DNA of 64,000 bases from Actinospineispora eucalypti. GTDB lineage: Bacteria; Actinomycetota; Actinomycetes; Mycobacteriales; Pseudonocardiaceae. The stretch covers positions 372,001 through 436,000 of the forward strand of contig JACHMT010000001.1 of the NCBI GenBank assembly GCA_014208095.1, given 5' to 3'. Positions within the stretch are counted from its first letter, which is position 1, and every line of letters begins with the position of its first letter. The position numbers were made by a program, and so were the translations under genes. This document shows positions 42,833 through 51,397 of this stretch, in pieces. The notes under the pieces are model-generated. The model ran no database searches, was not told the origin of the DNA, and saw only the letters and a list, made by a program, of their open reading frames with translations.

Positions 42833-45316
42833 ATGACGACGACGGCCGAACCCACCACAGAAGTTGGGCGCGCGCGCACCCGCAAGGAGGACGCGCGGCT
42901 GATCACCGGTCGCACCCGCTGGACCGACAACCTCACGCTGAACGGGATGCTGCACATCTGCATGGTGCGCAGCCCGCTGGCCCACGCCCGGATCACCCGC
43001 ATCGACACGGCCGCCGCGCGAAATACGCCCGGTGTACACGCTGTATACACCGGTGCCGACCTGGACGCGGAGCAGTCCGCGCTGCCCTGCGCCTGGCCGA
43101 TCAACGCCGATGACGAGCCACCCCGGCACGTCTCCATCGCGGTGGACACCGTGCGGTTCGCCGGGGAGATCGTGGCCATCGTGGTCGCCCGGTCCAACGC
43201 GATCGCCCGCGACGCCGCCGAGGCGGTCGAGGTGGACTACGACCCGCTCGCCCCGGTGCTGGACATGGAGGACGCGCTACAGGCCGACGCGACCCTGGTC
43301 CACCCCCAGCACGGCAGCAACAAGTGGGTGACCTTCCCGTTCGACTCGGTGGCCGCCGGGGCGACGTCCGGCCCCACCGCCGAGGAGGCCATCGCGGCCG
43401 CCGAGGCCGACGCCGACTCGGTCGTCGTCACGCGGAAGTGGCGCCAGCAGCGGCTGATCCCGGCGTTCATGGAGCCGCGTTCGGTGGTGGTCGACCCGAC
43501 CGCCGAACAGCTCACCATGTGGTCCTCCACCCAGGTGCCGCACGTGTTGCGCACCATGCTGGGGCTCACCCTGGGTCTGCCGGAGCACAAGCTGCGGGTG
43601 ATCGCGCCCGACGTGGGCGGCGGGTTCGGCGGCAAGCTCCAGCTGACCCCGGAGGAGCTGCTGGTCACGCTGGTCGCCCGGCGCATGAACAAGCCGGTGA
43701 AGTGGACCGAGACCCGTTCGGAGTCGCTGCTCAGTGCCCACCACGGCCGGGACCAGATCCAGGAAATCACCGTGGCGGCGCGCAAGGACGGCACGCTGAC
43801 CGCGTTGAAGATCGACATCACCGCGGACATGGGCGCCTACTTCGGGCTGTTCACGCCGGCCATCCCGGTGTTCGGCGCGTTCATCGGCCCGGCGATCTAC
43901 AAGGTGCCGTCGTACCTGTTCAGCTGCACGGACGTGTTCACCAACAAAACGCCCACCGACGCCTACCGGGGCGCGGGGCGGCCCGAGGTCACGTTCGCCG
44001 TGGAACGGATCATGGACGAGCTGGCGGTCGAGCTGGGCCGGGACCCGCTGGAGCTGCGCGAGCAGAACTGGATCAAGAACACCGAGTTCCCGTACACCAA
44101 CGCCGGCGGCCTGACCTACGACTCGGGCAACTACGAGGCGGCCACCGCCAAGGCGATGCAGCTGTTCGACTACGCCGGCCTGCGCCAGGAGCAGGAGCGC
44201 CGGCGGCGGGACAACGACCGGGTCCAGCTGGGCATCGGCGTCTCGGTGTTCACCGAGATGTGCGGGCTGGCCCCGTCGCGCCTGCTCGGCGCGCTGGGCG
44301 CCGGCGCGGGCGGCTGGGAGCACGCGGCGATCCGCATGCTGCCCACCGGCAAGGTCGAGGTGGTCACCGGCTCGTCCGCGCACGGCCAGGGGCACGAGAC
44401 GGCGTGGAGCCAGATCGCCGCCGACCAGCTGGGCGTGCCGTTCGAGGACATCGAGGTGCTGCACGGGGACACCCAGGTGTCGCCGAAGGGCCTGGACACC
44501 TACGGCTCCCGTTCGCTGCCGGTGGGCGGCACGGCGGTGGTCAAGTGCGCCGAGAAGGTCGTGGAGAAGGCGAAGAAGGTGGCCGCGCACCTGTTGGAGG
44601 CCTCGGAGGAGGACCTGGAGTTCGCCACCGGCAAGTTCTCGGTGAAGGGCACCGACAAGGGCGTGTCCATCCAGGAGGTCGCGCTGGCCACCTTCACCTC
44701 GCACAACTTCCCGGAGGGCATGGAGCCGTCGCTGGACTCGGAGTACACCTTCGACCCGGAGAACTTCTCCTTCCCGCACGGCACCCACCTGGCCGCGATG
44801 GAGGTGGACACCGAGACCGGCAAGACCAAGCTGCGCCACTACGTGTGCGTGGACGACATCGGCAACGTGGTGAACCCGCTGATCGTGGACGGCCAGGTGC
44901 ACGGCGGCCTGGCCCAGGGCATCGCGCAGGCGCTCTACGAGGAGGCCGCGTACGACGACCAGGGCACCCTGGTCACCGGCACCTTCGTGGACTACACCCT
45001 GCCGTCGGCGGCCGACCTGCCCAGCTTCACCACCGCCCGGACGGAAACCCCGGCCACGTCCAACCCGCTGGGCGTGAAGGGGGTCGGGGAGGCGGGCACC
45101 ATCGCCTCCACCCCGGCCATCGTGAACGGTGTGATCGACGCGGTGCGGCACCTCGGCGTGCGGCAGATCGAGATGCCGTGCACCTCGCAGCGGGTATGGC
45201 GGGCCATCCAGGAGGCCCAGGGCCACGCCACCCAGGAAACCCCGATCGACGTGCATTCACCGGGCGGCGGACTTGGTTCCGTCGACCCCAACGAACCACA
45301 AGGAGAAGCTCAGTGA
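42833..45316 (+). CDS. coxL: Mo-hydroxylase large subunit, form II CoxL-like
   Basis: This 827-residue molybdopterin subunit of the xanthine oxidase family has GGGFGGK for Mo-cofactor binding at about residue 262. The active-site loop AYRGAGR is at about 380, where form I CO dehydrogenases have AYRCSFR. The catalytic Glu is in KGVGEAGT near 750. Because the Cys-Ser of form I is absent, CO is unlikely as the substrate; an aldehyde or N-heterocycle is more likely. ATG start; overlaps coxM by 4 nt. Confidence 0.93.
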   Translation: MTTTAEPTTEVGRARTRKEDARLITGRTRWTDNLTLNGMLHICMVRSPLAHARITRIDTAAARNTPGVHAVYTGADLDAEQSALPCAWPINADDEPPRHVSIAVDTVRFAGEIVAIVVARSNAIARDAAEAVEVDYDPLAPVLDMEDALQADATLVHPQHGSNKWVTFPFDSVAAGATSGPTAEEAIAAAEADADSVVVTRKWRQQRLIPAFMEPRSVVVDPTAEQLTMWSSTQVPHVLRTMLGLTLGLPEHKLRVIAPDVGGGFGGKLQLTPEELLVTLVARRMNKPVKWTETRSESLLSAHHGRDQIQEITVAARKDGTLTALKIDITADMGAYFGLFTPAIPVFGAFIGPAIYKVPSYLFSCTDVFTNKTPTDAYRGAGRPEVTFAVERIMDELAVELGRDPLELREQNWIKNTEFPYTNAGGLTYDSGNYEAATAKAMQLFDYAGLRQEQERRRRDNDRVQLGIGVSVFTEMCGLAPSRLLGALGAGAGGWEHAAIRMLPTGKVEVVTGSSAHGQGHETAWSQIAADQLGVPFEDIEVLHGDTQVSPKGLDTYGSRSLPVGGTAVVKCAEKVVEKAKKVAAHLLEASEEDLEFATGKFSVKGTDKGVSIQEVALATFTSHNFPEGMEPSLDSEYTFDPENFSFPHGTHLAAMEVDTETGKTKLRHYVCVDDIGNVVNPLIVDGQVHGGLAQGIAQALYEEAAYDDQGTLVTGTFVDYTLPSAADLPSFTTARTETPATSNPLGVKGVGEAGTIASTPAIVNGVIDAVRHLGVRQIEMPCTSQRVWRAIQEAQGHATQETPIDVHSPGGGLGSVDPNEPQGEAQ

Positions 45317-46173
45317 TCCCGGCTCAGTTCGAGTACGTCCGGCCCGCTTCGGTGGACGAAGCGGTGCGGGCGCTTTCCGAGGGCTTGGCTAACGACGAGG
45401 AGGTGAAGGTGCTGGCCGGCGGGCAGAGCCTGCTGCCCGTGCTGCGCCTGCGCATGGCCGCGCCGACGCTGGTCGTTGACCTCGGCGGAATCGCCGAGCT
45501 GCGCGGCGTGCGGGAGGACGGCGACGAGATCGTGGTCGGCGCGATGACCACGCACCACGACGTGGCCACCGACGAGCTGTTGGCCGAGCACGTGGGCCTG
45601 CTGCCGGACGCGGCGACCACCGTGGCGGACCCGCAGGTGCGGCACCGGGGAACCCTCGGCGGCTCGCTCTCGCACGCCGACCCGGCCGGTGACCTGGGCG
45701 CGGCGGCGCTGGCGCTGGGCGCGTCCTTCGTCATCACCGGCCCGGACGGCCGGCGCACGGTGTCGGCCGAGGACTTCTTCCAGGGGCTGTTCGAGACCGC
45801 CCTGGGCGAGGACGAGATCCTCACCGAGATCCGGTTCCCGAAGTTCACCGGGTGGACGCACCACTACGAGAAGTTCAACCGCACGGCGCAGGCGTGGTCC
45901 ATGGTGGCCGTCGCGGTGGCGCTGCGGGTGGAGGGCGGCTCGATCGCCGAGGCCAGGGTCGGGCTCACCAATATGGGTGCCACGCCGATCCGGGCGCACG
46001 CGGTGGAAGCGGCCCTGGTCGGCCAGCCGGCCAGCGAGGATGTGGTCCGGGCCGCCGCCGAGCACGCGACCGACGGCACGGCCGCGCCGAGTGACGCGGA
46101 TGCCGCGGCGGACTACCGTGAGCACTTGGCAAGGGTGCTCACCGGCAGGGCCGTGCTGGCCGCGGCCGGCTGA
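45313..46173 (+). CDS. coxM: Mo-hydroxylase FAD subunit (CoxM-like)
   Basis: This 286-residue FAD-binding subunit of the Mo-hydroxylase has VLAGGQSLLPVLRLR and TLGGSLSHADPAGD, the two FAD-binding motifs of CoxM/XdhB, and a C-terminal CODH FAD domain (GLTNMGATPIRA). GTG start inside the coxL stop. A strong hairpin separates it from coxG. Confidence 0.93.
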   Translation: MIPAQFEYVRPASVDEAVRALSEGLANDEEVKVLAGGQSLLPVLRLRMAAPTLVVDLGGIAELRGVREDGDEIVVGAMTTHHDVATDELLAEHVGLLPDAATTVADPQVRHRGTLGGSLSHADPAGDLGAAALALGASFVITGPDGRRTVSAEDFFQGLFETALGEDEILTEIRFPKFTGWTHHYEKFNRTAQAWSMVAVAVALRVEGGSIAEARVGLTNMGATPIRAHAVEAALVGQPASEDVVRAAAEHATDGTAAPSDADAAADYREHLARVLTGRAVLAAAG

Positions 46174-46190
46174 TCAACTAACTGATTGCG

Positions 46191-46234
46191 TGGGCGCCCG
46201 CCCCGGTCGCTGGTCGGCCGGGGCCGGGCGCCCA
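46191..46234 (+). promoter_or_regulatory. Strong hairpin between coxM and coxG
   Basis: TGGGCGCCCG-CCCCGG pairs with its inverse (one unpaired G) around an 11-nt loop, 18 nt after the coxM stop. It may be a partial terminator or an RNA-processing site that lowers coxG or stabilises the coxSLM message. Confidence 0.6.
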
Positions 46235-46260
46235 CCGCATTTGAGGAGATTTCGAGAGCG

Positions 46261-47037
46261 ATGGAGCTGGAGAACAATTTCACCGTCCCGGCCGGGATCG
46301 ACGAGGCCTGGGCGGCGTTCAACGACCTGAGCCGCATCGTGCCGTGCTTTCCCGGGGCGACCCTGCAGGAGTTCGACGGTGACTCGTTCACCGGCACCGT
46401 CAAGGTGAAGCTCGGTCCGATCTCGCTGACCTACAAGGGCAAGGGCAACATCGTCTCCCGGGACGAGAAGGCCCACATCATGGTGATCGAGGCGTCCGGC
46501 CGCGATGCCCGGGGCAACGGCACCGCCAGCGCGACGGTCACCGGCACGCTGACCGCCGACGGGGCGGACAAGACCAGCGTCAAGATGGTCACCGACATGA
46601 CCGTCACCGGGCGTCCGGCCCAGTTCGGCCGGGGGGTGATGGCCGACGTGTCCGACAAGATCATCGGCCAGTTCTCCGACTGCCTGGCCAACAAGCTGGG
46701 CGACAACGGCGGCCCGGCCGAGGAGGCCTCCCCGGCGGGGTCCTCCGGGCCCGGCGCGGCGAAGGCCGAGGGTTCCGGCTCGTCCGGGGCGAGCGCGGCG
46801 AAGTCCGAGTCGGCGACCGCCACGGTGACCGCCCCGTCCGCCGAGGCGATTACCCAGAACGGCGCCTCCCCCCGCCTGGCCACCGCGCCGGAGCCCACGC
46901 GCAGCGAGGTCGACGCCATCGACCTGCTGGACACCGCCGGCGCCCCGGTCCTCAAGCGCCTGGCCCCGGTCCTGCTGGGCCTGCTGGTGCTCTTCATCCT
47001 GATCCGCCGCGTCCGCAAGGCGCGCCGGGCGGACTGA
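46261..47037 (+). CDS. coxG: CoxG-like SRPBCC membrane-anchored protein
   Basis: This 258-residue protein has an N-terminal SRPBCC/CoxG domain (1-150: NNFTVPAGIDEAWAAFNDL, CFPGATLQ, GPISLTYKGKG) and an Ala/Ser-rich linker. One C-terminal membrane span (about 234-252, RLAPVLLGLLVLFILI) is followed by a basic end. Mycobacterial CoxG carries menaquinone to CO dehydrogenase, so this protein probably links the cytoplasmic enzyme to the quinone pool. ATG 46261 with GAGGAG upstream; the frame from 46186 runs through the hairpin and is rejected. Confidence 0.88.
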   Translation: MELENNFTVPAGIDEAWAAFNDLSRIVPCFPGATLQEFDGDSFTGTVKVKLGPISLTYKGKGNIVSRDEKAHIMVIEASGRDARGNGTASATVTGTLTADGADKTSVKMVTDMTVTGRPAQFGRGVMADVSDKIIGQFSDCLANKLGDNGGPAEEASPAGSSGPGAAKAEGSGSSGASAAKSESATATVTAPSAEAITQNGASPRLATAPEPTRSEVDAIDLLDTAGAPVLKRLAPVLLGLLVLFILIRRVRKARRAD

Positions 47038-47084
47038 CCGATTCGTACCAGCGCGTCGGCCGGTGAGTCGGCTACGAAGGTTCC

Positions 47085-48125
47085 ATGAAGACCGGACCAA
47101 CCAACTCACTGGTCGACGTGCCCGGGTTGCGCGTCGGGCACGCCAGCCGTCAGACCGCCACCGCCGACGCGCCCGGGGCGCTCACCGGGGTGACCGTGGT
47201 GCTCGCCCCGCCGGACGGCGCGGTGGCCGGCGTGGACGTGCGCGGCGCGGCCCCGGGCACCCGGGAGACCGACCTGCTCGACCCCCGCCGGCTGGTGGAG
47301 CGCGCGCACGCGGTGGTCTTCACCGGTGGGAGCGCGTACGGCCTGGCCAGCGTGGACGGCGTGATGCAGGGCCTGGAAGCGGACGGCGTGGGGTTCCCGC
47401 TGGGGGAGCCCGGCTCCGGCCGGGTGGTGCCGATCGTGCCCGCCGCCGTGGTTTTCGACCTGGGCCGGGGTGGCGCGTTCGGCGAACGGCCGGACGCGGC
47501 GGCCGGCCTGGAGGCCTACCGGGCCGCGACCGACACCGCCCCTGCTCAGGGCGTGGTCGGCGCGGGGACCGGTGCGGTGGTCGGGCGGTTGAAGGGCGGC
47601 ATCGGCACGGCCAGTGCGGTGCTGCCGGACGGCGCCACGGTGGGCGCGCTGGTGGTGCTGAACGCCGCCGGCTCGGCGGTGCACCCGGCGACCGGCGAAC
47701 CCTACGGAGCCCGGTTCGGCCTTCCCGGCGAGTTCGACCACCTGGGACCGCTGCCCCCGTCGCGCTTGGCGCAGGCCCAGGCGGAGGGGCTGCTCGGAAC
47801 CGCACTGGAAGGCCCGCTGCGGGCCACCACCCTGGCCCTGATCGGCACCGACCTCACACTCACCCAGGCGCAGTGCACCATGCTCGCCACCATGGGTGCG
47901 GACGGCCTGGCCCGGGCGGTGCGCCCGGTGCACACCATGGTCGACGGGGACAGCACCTTCGCGCTCTCGGTACCCCGCCGCCCGGCCCCGGAGCTGCCCG
48001 AGCTGCACGCCCTGCTGGCCGCCGCGGCCGACTGCGTCAGCCGGGCGATCGTGTACGCGCTGCTCGCCGCCGCGCCGGTCCGCACCCCGGCCGGGAACTG
48101 GCCGGCCTACCTGAACATTCAATGA
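47085..48125 (+). CDS. P1-family (DmpA-like) aminopeptidase
   Basis: This 346-residue N-terminal-nucleophile hydrolase of the DmpA/P1 type cleaves itself into two chains. Family motifs are LVDVPGLRVGHAS at the start, VFTGGSAYGLASVDGVM, GAGTGAVVGRLKGGIGTAS and NAAGSAVHPATGEPYG. The nucleophile would be a Ser/Thr about residue 250 (PLRATTLALIGTDL, where DmpA has GNTT-like residues). ATG start. The peptide substrate is unknown. It may be read through from coxG (47 bp gap). Confidence 0.87.
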   Translation: MKTGPTNSLVDVPGLRVGHASRQTATADAPGALTGVTVVLAPPDGAVAGVDVRGAAPGTRETDLLDPRRLVERAHAVVFTGGSAYGLASVDGVMQGLEADGVGFPLGEPGSGRVVPIVPAAVVFDLGRGGAFGERPDAAAGLEAYRAATDTAPAQGVVGAGTGAVVGRLKGGIGTASAVLPDGATVGALVVLNAAGSAVHPATGEPYGARFGLPGEFDHLGPLPPSRLAQAQAEGLLGTALEGPLRATTLALIGTDLTLTQAQCTMLATMGADGLARAVRPVHTMVDGDSTFALSVPRRPAPELPELHALLAAAADCVSRAIVYALLAAAPVRTPAGNWPAYLNIQ

Positions 48126-48178
48126 ACCGCTGGTGAACCTGCCCTCCTGGGTGGGCGCCCGGGGGATATGAAAGATCC

Positions 48179-49843
48179 GTGCTGGAAATCCTTTCCTCGG
48201 CGCTGGGGACGGTGCAGTCAACCGTCGAGTTCCTCGGTCCGGGGAACCTCGTGGTGGCCATCCTCGCCCTGATCGCCACCCCGTACGTGGATCGGCTGCT
48301 CATCCGGCGCAAGCGGGTCACCTTCCGGGTGCTGTACAACTCGAAGGTCGGCATCGGCCCCGAGCTGCTGCACCTGGACGGCGACCACACGCGCAAGGAC
48401 GGGCAGGCGAAGCAGCTGGCCGAGCTGCTGGCCCGGATGAGCGTGGTGGTGGTGCGCATCCGCAACACCGGCAGCTACGACATCCACGCGGGGGACTTCG
48501 AGAAGCCGCTGGCCTTCACCTTCGGCGGCCGGGTGATCTGGAACGCGCGAATCTCCGACGCCAGCGATGACAAGTTGCGCAAGGACGTCCGGGAGGGCCT
48601 GGAGTTCTTCGCCGCCACCGCCGGCGCAAACCCCCGGGCCAACCCACCGTCCAGCGGAACGCTCCGGGCGATGCGCGACCTGTTGCCCAGCCGGACGACC
48701 AAGGGAGGGGCGCAGGCGCCCAGCTGGCAGGGCGTGCGGCTGGGTGAGCTCAATCTGGGCCGTCGACAGCGGTTCAAGCTGGTCGTGGTGCTGGTCGAGC
48801 CGCCGGGCCGCACCGGCGAGCTGACCAAGGGCTTTCGGTACGAGGGCAAGCTGAACGAGAACGGCCTGATCCGGGACGACAAGGTGGAGCGGCGGGTCAC
48901 CCTGCCTCGGGTCACCGGGGTGGCGGCGGTGGCGTTGACCGGCCTGCTGCTGGCCGGCCTGGCGCTGGCGCCGACGGCGCGGCCGGCGGCCGGCGTGAAC
49001 TGCGCGTCCGGGCAGCTGTCCGTGGTGGGCTCCAGCGTGTTCATGCCGACCTTGAGCACGCTGGCCGACCTCTACCGGCAGGGCTGTCCGGGAGCGGTGA
49101 TCGACACCCGGCCCACCGGCAGTGTGGACGGCGTGCGGCAGCTGATCGCGTCGGAGCACCCGGAAGGGCTGGTCGCGCTGTCCGACGGAAAGCAGAACAC
49201 CGGCGCCGCGCCGGTGCGGGCGGAGCAGCTGGGCATCGTGGTCTACCACGTGGTGGTGAACTCCTCGGCCGGCGTGGACGGGCTCACCAGCGCCCAGCTG
49301 CGCGGCATCTACGACGGCACCTACCGGGACTGGAGCCAGCTGCGCGGCGGCGCCCCGCTGCCCATCCGGATCGTCGGGCGGGGTCAGGAGTCCGGCACCC
49401 GCGAGCTGTTCGAGCAGCGGGTACTCCACGCCGCCGAACCCGGCCTGACCTCGAACGACTGCCTCACCAACGACCGCGACCAGCGCGCGCCGATCATCCG
49501 CTGCGAGCGCAACGCCAACCCCGAGGTGATCGACATGATCAGCAACACCCCCGGGGCGATCGGCTACTCGGACGCGCCGTCGGTGGCCGAGGCGCGCAAG
49601 AGCAGCGCACTGAACGCGCTCACCCTGGACAACAAGACCTTCGACACCAACAGCGTGATCGAGTCCGGCTACCAGTTCTGGACCGTCGAGTACCTCTACC
49701 TGCGCTCCCCCGACGGCCTGCCCGCCGCCCTCCTCGACTACCTACGCCACGACCCAACCGCCCGAATCCGCCTCACCGCCGCCGGCTACATCCCCTGCAC
49801 CACCCCCGACAACGCCCCCCTGGACCTCTGCAACCACCGCTGA
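48179..49843 (+). CDS. Membrane-anchored PstS-like protein with a cytoplasmic domain
   Basis: This 554-residue protein has an unusual layout. A first membrane span (about 18-38) precedes a cytoplasmic region of ~200 residues (RRKRVTFRVLYNSKVGIG, VVVRIRNTGSYDIHAGDF) and a second span (about 243-262). An extracellular PstS-like phosphate-binding domain follows (LSVVGSSVFMPTLSTLADLY, TGSVDGVRQLI, GRGQESGTRELFEQ, PGAIGYSD). Normal PstS proteins are lipoproteins without the cytoplasmic part, and no pst permease adjoins it. It may be a phosphate or anion receptor rather than a transporter part. GTG start with GGGGGA upstream. The stop lies in a repeat array. Confidence 0.82.
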   Translation: MLEILSSALGTVQSTVEFLGPGNLVVAILALIATPYVDRLLIRRKRVTFRVLYNSKVGIGPELLHLDGDHTRKDGQAKQLAELLARMSVVVVRIRNTGSYDIHAGDFEKPLAFTFGGRVIWNARISDASDDKLRKDVREGLEFFAATAGANPRANPPSSGTLRAMRDLLPSRTTKGGAQAPSWQGVRLGELNLGRRQRFKLVVVLVEPPGRTGELTKGFRYEGKLNENGLIRDDKVERRVTLPRVTGVAAVALTGLLLAGLALAPTARPAAGVNCASGQLSVVGSSVFMPTLSTLADLYRQGCPGAVIDTRPTGSVDGVRQLIASEHPEGLVALSDGKQNTGAAPVRAEQLGIVVYHVVVNSSAGVDGLTSAQLRGIYDGTYRDWSQLRGGAPLPIRIVGRGQESGTRELFEQRVLHAAEPGLTSNDCLTNDRDQRAPIIRCERNANPEVIDMISNTPGAIGYSDAPSVAEARKSSALNALTLDNKTFDTNSVIESGYQFWTVEYLYLRSPDGLPAALLDYLRHDPTARIRLTAAGYIPCTTPDNAPLDLCNHR

Positions 49844-50036
49844 TTCAGTCACTCCAGCACCGTGATTCAGTGGGTTCGGCACGGTGATTCAGTGGGTTCA
49901 GCACGGTGGTTCAGTGGGTTCAGCACGGTGGTTCAGTGGGTTCAGCACCGTGGTTCAGTCGGTTTGGCACGGTGGTTCAGTCGGTTTGGCACGGTGGTTC
50001 AGTCGGTTTGGCAGGGTGGTTCGGTCAGTTGGCCAC
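49839..50036 (+). repeat. 22-bp tandem repeat array (class 1), 9 units
   Basis: Nine consecutive units, GGTGGTTCAGTGGGTTCAGC+AC and variants, fill the gap between two convergent genes. The stop codon of each gene is inside a terminal unit (TGA 49841-49843 and TCA 50025-50027). Confidence 0.95.
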
Positions 50037-50723
50037 GTTGACCGCGGCGCGCACGGTCGCCGGGTCGGCCAGCGCGTCCAGCATCGCGCGGGCCAGGTCG
50101 GCCCGGCTGATCGACCAGCCGCCGCGCAGCCGGGAGTTCACCGCCGACCGGTAGCTACCGGTGGCCGGCTTGTCCAGCAGCCGGGGCGGGCGGAGCACGG
50201 TCCAGGCCAGCCCCTCCGGTTGCGCCCGCAGCAGTTCCTCCAGCCGGGCCATGTCCCGGTAACCGCTGCCGAAGAACCGGTGCAGCACCCGGTCCACGAG
50301 CAGGCGCTCGAATGGGGAGCGTTCCGCCGCCGGTGCGACCGGCGCGGCGGTCAGCAGCACCAGCCGGGTGACCCCGGAGGCGCGCATGGCGTCCATAATG
50401 TGCCGCGCGCCGGTGGAGTAGACGCTGGTCTCGGCGTTCGTGGCGCGCGTGCCCAGGGCGGAGAGCACGGCGTCGGCGCCCTCGCAGGTGCCGGCCAGCG
50501 AGGCCGGGTCGAGCACGTCCCCGGCAAGCACGGTGAGCGTCGGCCCGCCGGCCTGCGCTCCCGGGACGGCGGCGGATCCGGCAAGGCTCGACGCCCCGGC
50601 CGAGAGGTCGGCCAGGGCAGCCGGGTCACGGGCCACGGCGGTGACCCGGTGGCCGTCGGCGAGGGCCAGCCGGAGCAGTTGGCGGCCGGTCGGCCCGGTG
50701 CCGCCGAACACGGTGAGCTTCAT
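50025..50723 (-). CDS. NAD(P)H-binding atypical SDR (NmrA-like)
   Basis: This 232-residue atypical short-chain dehydrogenase has the nucleotide motif TVFGGTGPTGRQLLRLAL at the N-terminus, AVARDPAALADL, and LSALGTRATNAE. There is no YxxxK catalytic pair at the usual site, so it may be a sensor or isomerase. Divergent from a TetR gene that shares a palindromic operator region, and so probably its target. ATG start. Confidence 0.87.
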   Translation of the reverse strand: MKLTVFGGTGPTGRQLLRLALADGHRVTAVARDPAALADLSAGASSLAGSAAVPGAQAGGPTLTVLAGDVLDPASLAGTCEGADAVLSALGTRATNAETSVYSTGARHIMDAMRASGVTRLVLLTAAPVAPAAERSPFERLLVDRVLHRFFGSGYRDMARLEELLRAQPEGLAWTVLRPPRLLDKPATGSYRSAVNSRLRGGWSISRADLARAMLDALADPATVRAAVNVAN

Positions 50724-50745
50724 GGTCGGGCTCCTCTAAGATCGA

Positions 50746-50789
50746 GTGAGTAAATGCTCACCCACAGACGGTAGTGAGCATTTACTCAC
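50746..50789. promoter_or_regulatory. TetR operator pair
   Basis: GTGAGTAAATGCTCAC (50746-50761) is repeated as its exact inverse at 50774-50789 with a 12-bp spacer, and each half is itself a near dyad (GTGAG/CTCAC). It lies between the divergent starts, overlapping both expected promoters. Confidence 0.8.
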
Positions 50790-50812
50790 CGAGCAACGGA
50801 TTAGGAGCGAGC

Positions 50813-51397
50813 GTGGACGAGGTGAGGTCGACCAGGGACCGCATCCTGGACGGCGCGGCGGCGGTGATGGCCGAGCGGGGCCTGGCGCACACCACGACCA
50901 AGCAGATCGCCCGCGCGGCCGGTTACTCCGAGGCCACGCTGTACAAGATCTTCGAGGACAAGGTCGACCTGTTCCTGTGCGTGCTCACCGAACGGCTGCC
51001 CAAGATCGACCTGCTCGCCGGCGAGCCGGCCGGCCGGGCGAGCGTGGCAGACACCCTGCGCACGGCGGGCGAGCAGGCCCTGGCCTTCTACCTGGCCTCG
51101 TTCCCGATTTCCGCGTCGATCTTCGCCGACGCCGCGTTGCTGGCCCGGCACCGGGACGGCGTGCTGGCCAGGGGCCGGGGGCCGGCCGGGGTGAACCACG
51201 CCGTCGCCGAATATTTGCGCGCAGAGCAGACCGCCGGCCGGCTGCCCGCCGGCCTCCGCCCGGACGCGGTGACGGCCGCACTGGTCGGCGCCTGCTTCCA
51301 GCGCGCCTTCCTGATCTCCTTCACCGGCGAGCCGGCCACCGAGGAGGAAAACACCACATTCATCGCGGACCTGGTCGCCACCCTGCTCCCGGACTGA
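50813..51397 (+). CDS. TetR-family regulator
   Basis: This 194-residue TetR regulator has its helix-turn-helix at about 28-47 (TTKQIARAAGYSEATLYKIF). GTG 50813 has TAGGAG 6 nt upstream and follows the operator; an earlier GTG at 50774 lies inside the operator and is unlikely. It should control itself and the divergent NmrA-like gene. It abuts the convergent SDR without a gap. Confidence 0.9.
   Translation: MDEVRSTRDRILDGAAAVMAERGLAHTTTKQIARAAGYSEATLYKIFEDKVDLFLCVLTERLPKIDLLAGEPAGRASVADTLRTAGEQALAFYLASFPISASIFADAALLARHRDGVLARGRGPAGVNHAVAEYLRAEQTAGRLPAGLRPDAVTAALVGACFQRAFLISFTGEPATEEENTTFIADLVATLLPD

Noticed and set aside
49839..50036. Possible CRISPR array because of regularly spaced repeats
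   Set aside because: Units follow each other directly with no unique spacers, there are no cas genes, and the unit is only 22 bp. It is a tandem minisatellite.
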